Source: Kudoa neothunni
Taxonomy: Eukaryota > Cnidaria
Direction of reading: 5' to 3'
Assembly: GCA_964304625.1 (NCBI GenBank)
Contig: OZ199839.1
Coordinates: 2,480,001-2,544,000 of the forward strand
DNA length: 64,000 nt
A model generated the notes under the pieces. The model saw only the letters and a program-made list of their open reading frames with translations, ran no database searches and was not told where the DNA came from. The position numbers and the translations under genes are program-made. Each line of letters begins with the position of its first letter. Within the stretch, counting starts at the first letter, position 1. This document shows positions 22,258-33,950 of this stretch, one piece after another.

Positions 22258-23444
22258 AGCACTTAGTATCGGAGGAAGAAAAAAACAAGCAATTTTACGA
22301 CGATAAAATCGAGAATATCGCAGAAAGCATCGTATTATATCTAACCAATAAAGTTTGTGATATTGCAACTGATCAAGATGTCAAAAAATTGCCGAATATT
22401 CCCCCAAAAAAGTCCGTTAATCAAGTGATTCGAGACATAAGAAAACGAAAGAGCATCGATGTAAACCCTGAAACAAATCCAAATCTATGCGGATCGGTAA
22501 TGACTTTAGGGAATAAAAAATTTTGTATATACGATTCTGAATCCGAGGGTAATAATAGAATTATTATTTTTTTCAACAGGAGAAAATCTTTCGCACTTAA
22601 AACATTCAAAATTTTGGATTTACGATAGAACATTTAAGGTTGTTCCAAGAACGTTTTCCCAAATGTTTACTATTCATGGCCACGTTTTGAACAAAATATT
22701 ACCGCTGGTGTTTATATTAAGGTTAGATAAGATGGAGAAAAGCTATAACCGTGTTATTCAAATTATAAGGGATAAAGGAAACCAGGAACTTCCCCAAAAC
22801 GCTATCATAGATTCTGAGGTGGCTGCGTATAATGCATTAAAAAAACAAACAAACATAATATGTTCTTCTGCTAGTCGCACCTTGGTCAGTGCGTTAGTGG
22901 AAAACTGCAGAAATTGTGTCTATCAAAGTGGTATCAGGAAAATAACGAATTAATACTCTTTGTCAAGTGTATTATTTCGGTAGCATTTGTACCAAAAGAT
23001 TGCGTAAAAATAGAATTTGAAAAATTGCTTTTTCAAGCCGAGAAAATTGACATAAAGAATTTAAATTAATTCCTGAGTTATTTTGAGAAGAACTTTATTA
23101 GTAGTAACAAATACCCTGTTGAATCATGGAATGCTCGTTCTCGAACCCTTAATGGAATTCCTCTAATCTCCAATAGTGCAGAAAGTTTCCATAGACCTTT
23201 CTATACTAGGTACGATCAACCTCATTCAGGTCTATTGACTTTTATTAAAAATTTACAAGAGAGACGAAGCTCGGTTGAAAAAAAAGCCATGTTTTATTTG
23301 TGTGCTCCTAATAACGATCCTCGGAGCAAAGATGTTAAATTAAAAACGGATAATCTGAAAGCTTTATGTGAGCGTTACCATCGGTATTATGATACAGTCT
23401 TTGTTCAAATCATTTCGAAAGAATATGACTGGTATATAGAATAA
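22258..23444 (+). pseudogene. MULE (Mutator-like) transposase, decayed
   Basis: DNA-transposon transposase of the MULE superfamily, of the type that often carries a FLYWCH finger in animals. Recognisable blocks are KFWIYDRTFKVVPRTF then FTIHGHVLNKILPLVFIL (the DDE entry region, 22600-22720), AIIDSEVAAYNALKK (22800), a YPVESWNARSR block (23110) and NSAESFHRPF (23180, the NxxEGWH-type motif). Reading requires several changes of frame, and at least one stop lies in the middle (near 23070), so it is not functional. The 5' part, where a zinc finger would lie, runs into the assembly gap. A TIR-element end begins about 40 bp downstream. Confidence 0.75.
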
Positions 23445-23483
23445 CCAGAATTTTCACTACTTGCGTTTCGCTTCACAACACAA

Positions 23484-23660
23484 TGACTTATGGGTCGTGC
23501 GTAATCAAAAGGGATGGCAAAATCACTGCGTACGGACAATAACCACGCGACACGTAACTTTGCGCATGCGAAAACAAACTAAAATTAGGTTATATTTTGA
23601 CCAATTAGTATCTTTCTTTAATTTAATATTTGTAGTAAGTTTTAATGCAAAATGATTTAT
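23484..23660. mobile_element. Partial end of TIR element (family Y)
   Basis: ACTTATGGGTCGTGCGTAAT and the following 150 bp match, in inverse orientation, the right end of the element at 23735-26211, including the GGTTATATTTTG stretch. It is a solo end or truncated copy without coding sequence. Confidence 0.5.
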
Positions 23661-23862
23661 AATTTAAAGATACGCCAGAAATGTGTTGTGTGAAATTTTA
23701 AAGCTTATTATGAAACCATAAACCAACCACGGTAACTTATGGGCCGTGCGCAATTATGCCCCGAGTGTAATGATTTTTTTCATAAAAAAGAAAATTACGG
23801 CTTGTGCCTCAACAGCTGGTAAAACAATTCCAACTCTAGCCCAAAGTTGAAACTATAAAATA

Positions 23863-25741
23863 CAGTTGAGATTCGATAATGCGTAATTTTTGGACCCAAG
23901 AAAAATTACGCATTATCGAGACACGCGAACGCGCCTACAAAAACATACTTTATTTAAACTTGTTTTACAAGTTTATCTTAGCTCTAATCAATGTTATTCA
24001 ATTATTTCATATATAAGAAAATTATTTTAAATCAAAAACAATAAAAATGAAATAATTTTAAATTGATGCCATTTTTGAGATGATAATTTAAATATTCGAT
24101 TCATTATTGGATGGAGAACAAAGATTAAAGATATAGCTTCTTGAACAAATGCCTTTCTTAATATACGTACTGCCTGTCTAATATCTAATATCTTTGTTGG
24201 AAACTTTTTTTGTACATCGTCAGGTTCGATTTCACTTTGAATTGGGTTTTTGTGGTTGATGCGATTTGTAATTTTCGTCCTCACATTTAGGAACGATACC
24301 ATCATCAAAGCTAACATTCCTTGTTTTTTTATCAATTATAAACGTTAAAAGTTTGGTTTTAATTTATAATTTGGTCCTTTTTACAACTGTTAGCATCTCT
24401 TTCGATCTCCCCCATCCTATCACCTTAGATTAGATATAATTTGAAATGTTCACAATAATTTCCGGTGTGATGCAGTTCGAGTTTTTTGGAGTCGAAATTG
24501 CATCAAGTAAAGTGTATTTAGAATTTGATGAATCATCTCATAATATCATATGATTACACATTAGTGTTTTATCTAAGTTTAAGACAATGAAATCACTCCT
24601 AGATGGATTTGTTGGAAAATAACTGTTGTATTTTTAGTTTAAAAAATCTTTATATCGCTAAAACAAACGATTTTTTTGATGTTTTGAGCATTGGCTCAGC
24701 TAGATTAGCATTTTTATGTTCTTTGCCATCATTTTGGAATTTAATTTGTTCATTGCCTAAAAATATAGCAAAAATCATCGAGGAATATTTTGGAGCTCAA
24801 CACGCATAGGGTATGTTTTGACCTCCTTCCAACACCTAGGATTTTAGTAGTTTTCAATTATTAATAATGGCAACTTTTCTCCACATAAAGAGTGTGATAC
24901 CGAAATCGTTATGTTTTTTTGATAACTTTTATCCTTATGTCACTTTCCTTCCTTTATTACGTAACTGCTCATAAAACATAGAGGTATCATCAATGTTTAT
25001 TACATCTCTTGGGTTATAGGTGTTTATCAAATTTTTATTTTGATAGATCCACGAATTAATAGACGAAAGAATACTGCTCGCAGTTTTACCATTAAAGTGT
25101 TTAAAAATGATTCCAAATCTTTTTTAAACATCGTTACACATCCTTTACTTTCTTTATAAATTTAAACTCTATTCTTTCTTGCAATGATAATAAACATTTT
25201 AAGAATAAGTCTCCAGAAATAATGTGATCCTTTGTGAGATTTTTGATAAACATCTTCATCTGTGCTGATGATCTTTTATTTAAATGCATTTTCCTATTTC
25301 CTGCAATGTCTAAATTTTTGAGCTTTATTTCACGGTAAAGAATCCTGTCAAACATGGAATGTCCTCGAATATATATATTCAGATATAACAAAAATAACCA
25401 TACCATTAAGTATAAGTTTTTCAACCGCCATTTTTATGGCACCATTTATTGTTTTTAATGAAATTAAATACCGTATTACTCTAATTTTCTCGAAAATATC
25501 ACACTGTTTCCTTCATCTATTGAAGATAAAATTATGCAATATCGAGTCATTGATTTTTTCGTTACACAATACTAAGTCAGGGACACGTAGAAAAAATATT
25601 TTTTATGTTTATTGTGAATTACTAATTTATTAAATGAAATAATAATAATAATTATTTAAAATTAATTTCCTATGTAATTATTTTCATAACGAAAATCTTA
25701 AATTACGCGATACCAAATCACTCAATATCCAATCTCGACTA
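23863..25741 (-). mobile_element. pogo/Tigger-like DNA transposon, nested
   Basis: Terminal inverted repeats CAGTTGAGATTCGATAATGC and its imperfect inverse ending at 25741 (TAGTCGAGATTGGATATTGA read inward) are bordered by TA duplications. Length is 1879 bp. It lies inside family-Y element 23735-26211, so it is younger than that insertion. The left terminus is followed by its own inverse at 23905-23924, giving a local hairpin. The transposase remnant is on the minus strand. Confidence 0.7.
24027..25424 (-). pseudogene. pogo/Tigger transposase (DDE_1), decayed
   Basis: Reading the minus strand, a block at about 24950-25010 gives INIDDTSMFYEQLRNKG, the first Asp region of Tigger transposases (ADETGLFYR type). 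A block at about 24790-24870 gives LPLLIIEN, a stop, then NPRCWKEVKTYP, matching the KNPRCFK region. A C-terminal part (24027-24335) follows, and an N-terminal part (25134-25424) probably covers the helix-turn-helix region. Several frame changes and stops separate the blocks, so it is non-functional. Confidence 0.65.
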
Positions 25742-26211
25742 TATTATCAGAAGTAGAGAATAAATCAAACGCTAGATTTGAAACAATGAAGATCTTTGAT
25801 GTAGAAATAAGATTTTCCTTGAATATTATTATAACCAAACAGACTGTTTGTTTTAACATTATGAAGATTTTTCTATTTAAAAGCAGTAAACTCTCAACGG
25901 AAGAAAAAATGGATCGAACTGATGAGAGAAAATTCTCAATATATTTTTATCAGCAAGGCTAATGAATTCCTTATGATACCTCCAAATCAATACCTATGTC
26001 TAATAGTTGGTTTATGACTGTATAAAAAGATTAAACATTTCGTATAACACATTCTTACTGGATTTTTAAATTTTAAATCTCGCCCCATTACAAATAATTA
26101 AAATATTAAACTAAATAAGTATGTTAGTTGGACAAAATATAACCCAATTTTTAAATTTTTGTTTGATTTCGTGTCGTGCATAATCAAAATCATTACGCAC
26201 GACCCATAAGT

Positions 26212-27500
26212 TATTGTATGTTTTTTGTGTTTAATTCGTATTCTGTTGTATAATAATTCACCTTCTTTAGTTCTATCTTCTAATAAATATAAAAATTAAT
26301 AAAAATTGCGATCTTATGCAAAAAAACTATTTCGATTACCGATTTTTACGCCCAAAATCGGAAAACCTTAGCATGCGGTTAATGGCAATCTTCCTATTTA
26401 ATTCATAACACTAGATAAACGAAAAGAAGTTTATATGTATAGATATTAAATATACATATTATTTTAAACCAATTACGGTTGATTTCCATTAAAAAAACAT
26501 CAACCAAAACAGGTCTCCGAATGCTGAAAATAACCTTTTAGATTATATTCAATCGCCTTGTTTGAAGCGTATCTACTATCTCCTCTAATAATCCTTTTGG
26601 GTGAATTATTAACCTTATATTTTTTAATAAAACCACTTAATGTTGACCCTGGAATCCCTCAATCCTCGGAAACTTCTTTCTGGTCTTTTCTTTTGTCAGT
26701 GACAAGATGACAAGCAAGTGCCCTTGTATCTTCAGGATTATTCAATTTTCTTGGCATCTTGGATGTCGTTTAATTTAGATTTAGTTTCAATTTCATTTTC
26801 ATTTTCAACGGATCTAATTTCAAAATTGAAAAATCTAGTTAAAATTACCGCGAATCCTTTTTTGATTCCAATGAATACGGATTTTGAAGCAAAAACCGAT
26901 ACTATAACGGCATTACTCAATTCATAATTTTTACATTAAGAAATTTAAATATATATATTTCCATCAAATCATTTAATTTTTTATAATATTATGCTTCATT
27001 GCCTATATTTGGTTAGATTTTTCAATAATTTCCAAAAACAATTATTACTGGGAAAGATTACATCGTGGTTAATATTTTATTTTATTATCAAACTTAATCG
27101 TTTCTCAGTGCGTAAAAATGTTCATTATATATTTTGAAAGATAGTTAAATTAATAAATTAAATATACATTTAAATAATTATAATAAAAAATTTAAACAAA
27201 AATATTTCTAGTAGGTTTGGATTATGTATTAAAACAAAATAAAGTCTGTGCAAACTCCATCTAACAAATCGGGGTTCCATAAGTAAAAAAAATTAAGATC
27301 GACAGATTCAAAACCTTACCGAGAATGAGAATATTGGAAAAATACATAGAGAAATAGCTATATTGTCTTGGTGTTAATTTTAGTGCACAATAGACGCTTA
27401 AATCGTCTATTATACGTCAGAACTTTCCTCGGAAAATTTTATTATTAATTTCAAAATATACTCAAATAAGGAGTGAGAAATTAATAGGGTGGATCTATCT
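26212..27500. other. Intergenic, no gene recognised
   Basis: AT-rich. Open frames on both strands at 26718-26927 are short, have no ATG support from splice structure and no motif. A transposon origin is possible (the text around 26580-26760, with PEDSRIP-like reading in minus frames, has a Tigger flavour) but cannot be established. Confidence 0.4.
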
Positions 27501-27512
27501 GCGCGCACGCGC
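27501..27512. promoter_or_regulatory. GC alternating motif immediately upstream of TIM22
   Basis: GCGCGCACGCGC lies 10 bp before the TIM22 start codon, within AT-rich flanks. It resembles an NRF1 site and is one of a set of such motifs near start codons in this window. Confidence 0.35.
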
Positions 27513-27522
27513 TGATAAATAT

Positions 27523-28212
27523 ATGGATGACGAACAGTTGAAACGATTAAACCAACAAGCCAATACATGTATATTGGCGTTTTTTGAACGAAGAAAAAAC
27601 AACCCAACTATAGTGGTTCCTCCTTCTATGCTACCAGTGTCTCCACCTGTACGTGAAAACCAATTCAGATATAAAATGGACAACAGCTGTCTAGTTAAAT
27701 CAACCACATCGGGTGTTATTGGTTATGCAATGGGTGGATTGTTCGGTGTGTTTATGTCGAGTATGAGGGCGGATTCATCTATGCATGTGTCCGCCGACTC
27801 TTCGCCATATTCCCTAAAGGCCATGTACAAAGAATTTAAAATGAATGCTAAAAGCACCGCCAAAAATTTTGGGCAATTTAGTTTTGTGTTGGTTGGTACT
27901 GAATGTATGATTGAGAAGGTGATTAGAGGGATGGTGGGTGTGTTTGTGTTTTTATTGGTTTTTTAAGTATCGCGGAAAACATGACATCACCAACGAGATA
28001 TTGGCTGGTATATTGGTTGGTGCAGTGGGTGGATTACGTGGTATATTAATCTGGATTTTTTGGGTGGTCGACAGTTGAGTGTTGACCCCATGTGTGATTC
28101 ATTGATCAAGTCTTGATTGTTATTTTTAGCAAGTCCGAAGTTGGCTATGTTTGGCGGTTTGTCATTGGGTCTGTTTACCGGAGTTATTGGCATGTTTTTG
28201 GCCGGACATTAA
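27523..28212 (+). CDS. TIMM22: Mitochondrial import inner membrane translocase TIM22
   Basis: Channel subunit of the TIM22 complex, which inserts carrier proteins into the inner mitochondrial membrane. Exons 27523-27918, 27968-28040 and 28130-28212 sum to 552 nt, 183 codons plus a stop; the introns are 49 and 89 nt. Family landmarks are a hydrophilic N-terminus, SCLVKSTTSGVIGYAMGGLF (first transmembrane segment with the Gly-rich repeat), MKSTAKNFGQF-type (KSTAKNFGQFSFVLVGTECM) with the conserved NFG, IEKYRGKHDITNEILAGILV, GAVGGLR and a last Gly-rich segment LGLFTGVIGMFLAG. Four membrane segments are expected. The length is close to human TIM22 (194 aa). SCYL2 follows on the same strand 165 bp downstream. 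Confidence 0.88.
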
Positions 28213-28376
28213 TTTTTATGTTTTATACCCCCCATAAACAATACTATTGTTTTTGTAATCTACTTAATTTACTGAACTAATGTATTCTGCGCAAACGCAT
28301 TCCTATTACTAGCTAGTGATTTAACCGATTTTTCGATTTGAATAAGTTTTTCATTGGAGTGTTTGATCCTGCCAAA

Positions 28377-28834
28377 ATGAAAATAGTTAGTGCTATTAAA
28401 TGGGCGATAAAGGGTGACGCAATCTCATCATTGTACACCCAACAGCATCAGATAGGAGATTACGGTGTGAATAAACTATGGAAAATATATCAAGGTGTAA
28501 CCATCTCCAATGGCCAAGTAATGATAAACAGATAAAAATTTTAGTTGGTTTGTAACTGCTCAATTATTTTAGAAAGTTGGTATTTTTGTTCTGCAGAAAT
28601 CCTCACTAAAAATATATCCCAAAGAAAGTCGTGAATATTACCTTTCATTAATGGCTAAGAGTGTGGATATGTTGAATACTCAAATTCATAACACAATGCT
28701 CAAAATAATAACACCTTTTACCGAGACGAAGTATTTTTGATTAGTATATTTTCTATTTAAATCATAAGTCCTTAAATTATCATTTAAATAAAAAAAACGC
28801 AATACGAATTCAATTTATTAACAGACTATATAAA

Positions 28835-28865
<31 letters not shown>

Positions 28866-31800
28866 GTGTGTAGTGAAAATAGGTAATATATTTGTTTTTC
28901 GCAACTCTTGTAGACATTAAATTATATTATCAAAAATGAATTAATTGTTATTAAATATTTATTTAATAGGAATTCCCTTAAAAAAATTAAGCTAAAATCG
29001 TACATAATTAAAACTAATAATCCAAGCATATAAAAACAATTTTCAAATTTGCAATATCGGCGAATAATGACAGTTTCATTGATCATTTGAAAGAGGTGGT
29101 ATTGCGCAATATTAATGTATATCATTTCATATTTAAAGTCGGATATTCCTAGCGTTTTATAAAAATAACGCTCTCGGTATTTCATAATTTTAAGCTTAAA
29201 TGAAGAAACGCACAATGTATTTATTCTAATAAATAATTTAAGTTAACCGAAATATTGATATTCTACAGCAACGGTACCACTATTTGGGCCGCCATGCAAT
29301 TTTTAATTCTGTTCTATTGTTTGATATTCGATTTCTTTCTCTTTAAAATTTAAATTTAAAACTTTTTTGTTACTAGCCAATCGACAATGATTGATTTTAT
29401 TTATTATGCTATTTAAATTGTCTAGGAGGTTATTAATAAATGCCTCTTAGATTATTCTCATAATTTACATGCTTCCTCCTAGTATAAAGACCGATTGGCA
29501 TTATTGAGCTAATTTTTAGTATATGAAGTATTAAACTGTTCAAAGTGTGGATACTCCAAACTATATAACAAAATGTCTTTAAAAATATTATTAATTATAT
29601 TGGATAATTAGTAATATTTAAATTTTTAAAGGTAAAGTACTCATAAAAAATATTTTGAGATTTGATTGTCATTTATATTAATTTAAACATTTTTTTATTA
29701 AATTAACCAATTAACAATCGAATAACGACAAAATATTAATACAATGATATCACTTCAGTTTCTTGATAAAACAATCTCATTAGTTTCAATTTAAAAATTA
29801 ACCACATGATCAGTTATAATTTATGATGTATCGAGGTTTGATACAAAAATATTGAATAACGTGTTGTTTTGTTGATTGAAATAATATGTATTTGTTAGGG
29901 ATAGTTACTGTTTTGTTAGCGAGCCTGTGATTGGTACACTGGAGAGTTTGATCCGATCGAATAAATTAAAACAGACAGTTGTTGAAGATAAACTAAAATA
30001 TGGCATTTATTCGTTGGCCAAAGGTCTCCATCATTTAAACAGATCTAATATATTTCTTCAGTGTTTGACTCCTTGTGAAATTCTTGTGACTCCTGAAATA
30101 CGTTGGAAAATTGGTGGAGCTTTGTTCGCTACCAACGCAACCAATACAGCGCTTAATGTCGCCAAATATAATAGCGAATGTTCTGCAATTATAAAAATAC
30201 CTTTTGGTTATGTGTCGCCTGAAAATCTCGCTAAGGACGGAATCGCTAGTGGTGCGGGGGACGTTTTTTGGTTAGGATCAATTTTAGTCACTATATTCAA
30301 TGCTTACTATCCTAACGGTTGTACAAACTCTTTGGTTACTACTGACTTTAAAGAATTTGAGTCTAATTTGAATCAAGTATTTCTTTTTAAACTAAGATAT
30401 AAAATATGATTTGATTAAATCTCTCAAATGTTTGTTTTATTTTAGTTTAATTTTTCAAATCCTCCCTGCCTCAATGTTATACCTTCTGAAATTTACTCGT
30501 TGGTGAAAAAATGTATATCTGGTGACAAATACGGTAGAGCTGATTTGGACGATGTATTAAATGTAATTTACCGCCAAAATAAAAACATTTATTTATTATT
30601 TCCATTCCGAAGAATGAATACCTCCATAATATCAATGTCGTTACAATGATTTCGGTGGATGTTATGCCCGCAATGACAGTAGGTGAACGTAAAAAGTTTC
30701 TGTTGTCACTTCAAAATACTTTGACTTCAATTTCAGTCGTAAGTTTTATTTATTATTATTTTTGATTTGTTATTCACTGTTGTTACACGAATTTTTGTAT
30801 GGATCAATGTTTTGAGGATAATAAACTTTTAAATTTAGGACACTATGGCCACATCAATAATCCCCATGCTATTGGAGTATATGTATGAAGACGAGATGAC
30901 AGTTATCAGTCTTAAAAATCTGATAACGCTAATTCAGCATAACGACTTTAAAGTGTATCCAGGGCTGAATTATACAAGGTTGAAATATTTGGTGGATTCT
31001 CCTGATTTCGAGGTAGTACATTTTGAAGTTTACCCGAAAAAAAACAAATCAAATTCTGATTAATTTACTCATCACTTCTACCAATTTTAAATATCTAAAT
31101 TTAGGTGATAGCGCTAATAATAGAAAATTTCGGCGAACTTAGAAAACATCCTGAAACAATGCTAGCCAACAACTACGCTAAGTTGATTTGCAAAGGGCTC
31201 GAATCCAACCATATTCAATGTCAAGTATGTCTTTGGCTATTTTCAACTACTCTAATTCAACAAAATAACAAATTATATTTAGAAATTAGCTATCGATTCA
31301 TTGATGGCCAAATTAGAAAACGAAGGTGTCAGCTTTGTGCCTACTTACACCGATATTATTCCAAGCGTCGGTCGTCTTCTTTCCAATAACAATGTTCCTG
31401 CTTATGTATTTTCTTGTGTTTAATTTTTTTTCTCACCGCCACCAAGATCCATATTAACGCTTTTATAAGTCTCACAAACTTGGTCAGTATGATCGATTAT
31501 AGAAAAGTAGAAAATCTGATATTTCCAATTCTATTTGTCGTGACCAACACGGACGTGGCTTTTCTAATGGCCTGTCTTGGTATGTTGATTCATAGTTGTT
31601 TTTTGAGATGTGATGTTCCACCACATTTCCAGGGCTGATGCAAGCAATCTACAAGAATCATGGGAAGAAATTAGATTCCACAATACTGCTCAGTCAATTG
31701 ATTCCAATTTTACAAAAAATGGCTTTGCACCCAAATTTTAACCAGAAACAAGTAACATTGAAATATTTTATTTTTGCATAAAAATCATCTTTTTTTAAGC

Positions 31801-33637
31801 TGAATGCTTTTAAAAGCACAATATTTTCGTTGTTAGATGCGGCTTTTTGTGAGCTGACTCTTCTTCGACCAACTGGGTAATGTTTATGTTGAGTTTATTA
31901 TTGGAAACAAAATTTTAGACCGGAAAATACCTCTAATACTCCTGGAAACGAAAACTGTATCAATGACTTTATTTCTTTATTTCAAACGTTTTAGTATCGA
32001 GGGCCAGCTCATTGCAGCGAAATGCTTCGAATGATAACTGCCTGAAAGCGCCAAAAAGACCTTCTTTCAGACCTAAAATTACAGATAATCCCACTCAGTC
32101 TGTTTTTAGTACTCCACCGCCTATTGCTTCAGATCCATTCGCAACCATCTCTCCTGTGTCCACCAAACCAGAAACATCTTTCATAACACAAGTGGTTTGT
32201 TTGTATTCTCTTTTATACATTGTCATAATTAATTAGAATGCCACGGGAAATTCAAATGCCCCTAAACAGTATCTTTATTGAACTAATTTAAGTAATATAA
32301 CGGGTTTTTAAATATAGGTTGGGAACGTACACTCCGCAAAGGCCTCAAGAAAATATTTCTACAACTTTTGATCCTTTTGGAATGTAATTTCATTTTCATA
32401 AATTTTAGTTGTATTTCAAATATTTTTAAGGTCGAAGAATCAATCACCACATCCCAATCTAAATCAAACCACAGGGACTCCAAATAAACCAACTAAAATG
32501 GACACCCCGGTTCCTACATACAACAATCCATTCAAATTCTCTGAACCATCTCCAACAAACCAACCAAATAAAACAATTCAAAATTTTGGAGGGCTGAACA
32601 GTCAAACTGGAAAAAGTTTTCCAAATCCTGATGTTCTACAAAGTCAAACAAATCAAAATAAGGGATTCTTCGGTAATCGCCCTTCTCAGCAGGACTTCCA
32701 TAATTACGACGTCCCCAAAAGCCAAACCAACTCCACTACAGGATTCGCAAACAGTCAACCTAGCCAAACCAACTCCACTACTGGATTCGTGAATAATCAA
32801 CCTACTCAAAATTTCCCCAATTATAATACCCCCAAAAGTCAAACCAACTCCACTACTGGATTTGCAAACAGTCAACCTAGCCAAAATTTCCCTAATTATG
32901 ACATCCCCAAAAGCCAAACCAACTCCACCACTGGATTCGTGAATAGTCAACCTACTCAAAATTTCCCCAATTATAATATCCCCAAAAGTCAAACCAACTC
33001 CACTATTGGATTCGTGAATAATCAACCTAGCCAAACCAGCTCCACTACCGGATTCGTGAATAGTCAACCGAGTCAAAATTTCCCTAATTATGACATCCCC
33101 AAAAGTCAAACCAACTCCACTACAGGATTCGCAAACAGTCAACCTAGCCAAACCAACTCCACCACTGGATTCGTGAATAGTCAACCTAGCCAAACCAGCT
33201 CCACTACCGGATTCGTGAATAGTCAACCGAGTCAAAATTTCCCTAATTATGACATCCCCAAAAGTCAAACCAACTCCACTACAGGATTCGCAAACAGTCA
33301 ACCTAGCCAAACCAACTCCACTACTGGATTCGTGAATAATCAACCTACTCAAAATTTCCCCAATTATAATATCCCCAATAGTCAAACCAACTCTACAACT
33401 GGATTCACAAAAAACCAAGCTAGCCAAAATTTTCCAGTTTACGACATCCCCAAAAGTCAAACAAATCCAAACCAGGGATTTTTCGGCGCGGGGACCAATC
33501 AAAGCCAACCCAATTATGATGTATTCGTAGGTCCAACAAATAAAAACTATGCTGCAATGGGAAATAAATCTAATCAAAATATTCAAAATAATCAACCCCG
33601 TGACGCGTTAAAGGACCAAAGTAATTATAGTTATTAG
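28377..33637 (+). CDS. SCYL2: SCYL2/CVAK104-like pseudokinase of clathrin-coated vesicles
   Basis: SCY1-like pseudokinase acting in clathrin-dependent trafficking at the trans-Golgi and endosomes. The ATG at 28377 opens MKIVSAIKWAIKGDAISSLY. Exons include 28377-28509, about 28573-28730 and 29899-30379, then a chain of exons with 40-110 nt introns to about 32390 and the last exon to 33637. The intron at 28731-29898 is 1168 nt. The kinase-like domain has GDYGVNKLWKIYQGV; in place of HRD stands LQCLTPCEIL and in place of DFG stands ALFATNA, so catalysis is not expected. Helical HEAT-like repeats follow (TMATSIIPMLLEYM, MALHPNFN). The tail has adaptor/EH-type motifs SDPF, FDPF and NNPF and a Gln/Asn/Ser/Thr-rich tandem repeat. 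Some exon borders are provisional. Confidence 0.83.
28834..28871. repeat. (GT)n(AT)n microsatellite
   Basis: Compound dinucleotide repeat within the 1.2-kb second intron of SCYL2. Confidence 0.9.
32700..33420 (+). repeat. Two-module coding minisatellite in the SCYL2 tail
   Basis: The last SCYL2 exon alternates two modules: a 14-residue unit of the type QTNSTTGFANSQPS (42 nt) and an 11-residue unit QNFPNYDIPKS (33 nt). They are combined in varying order, giving a higher-order repeat of about 700 bp. Units stay in frame and nearly identical at DNA level, so unequal exchange has probably been recent. The same periodicity leaves the opposite strand open for about 960 nt (32636-33595), which is a shadow. 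Confidence 0.9.
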
Positions 33638-33950
33638 CTTCGAGAGTTCGATGATTGATTATTGTTACACTTAGAAAATCCGTTTTCGTATGGAAACCAA
33701 CACACATTAAATTCCAACTCAAACTTTCCATTTTAGACAGATTTTTAAAATATTTATAAATGTGCTGACTGTAGTTGTTTGGAGAAATTTTTTGGATAAT
33801 TTGTAATTTTATTGCGCAAAAGAAAAATTCAATCTCATATATATAATATTTTAACACATTCTCACATGAGAGAAACAAATAGGGAGAACAACACAGCAGA
33901 TATTGTAGTATGTAAAAAGAAATGTTATAGAGGTAAATGATTCAGTCGGA

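Larger units (their letters stand above)
23735..26211. mobile_element. TIR DNA element (family Y) with a pogo element inserted
   Basis: Ends ACTTATGGGCCGTGCG and CGCACGACCCATAAGT are inverted repeats flanked by TA on both sides, as expected of a Tc1/mariner-like TA target. Without the nested pogo insert the element is about 600 bp. Its left and right parts match the uninterrupted copy at 35350-36050, for instance AAAAAGATTAAACATTTCG at 26026 and 35814. No own transposase is visible, so it is non-autonomous. Confidence 0.65.

Noticed and set aside
21931-22368. Open frames across the N gap on both strands
   Set aside because: They are made of undetermined bases and have no meaning.
24603-24809. 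Plus-strand open frame in the pogo element
   Set aside because: It is antisense to recognisable transposase sequence and has no motif.
26718-26927. Overlapping open frames on both strands
   Set aside because: Low-complexity Ser/Phe/Lys composition, no splice support and no recognisable motif.
28212-28377. TIM22 and SCYL2 as an operon
   Set aside because: They are 165 bp apart on the same strand, but a separate GC promoter-like motif lies between them and no trans-splice signal can be shown from sequence alone.
32636-33595. 319-codon antisense open frame opposite the SCYL2 tail
   Set aside because: It arises because the 42/33-nt repeat units lack stops in that frame; the plus-strand frame continues the SCYL2 exon chain.
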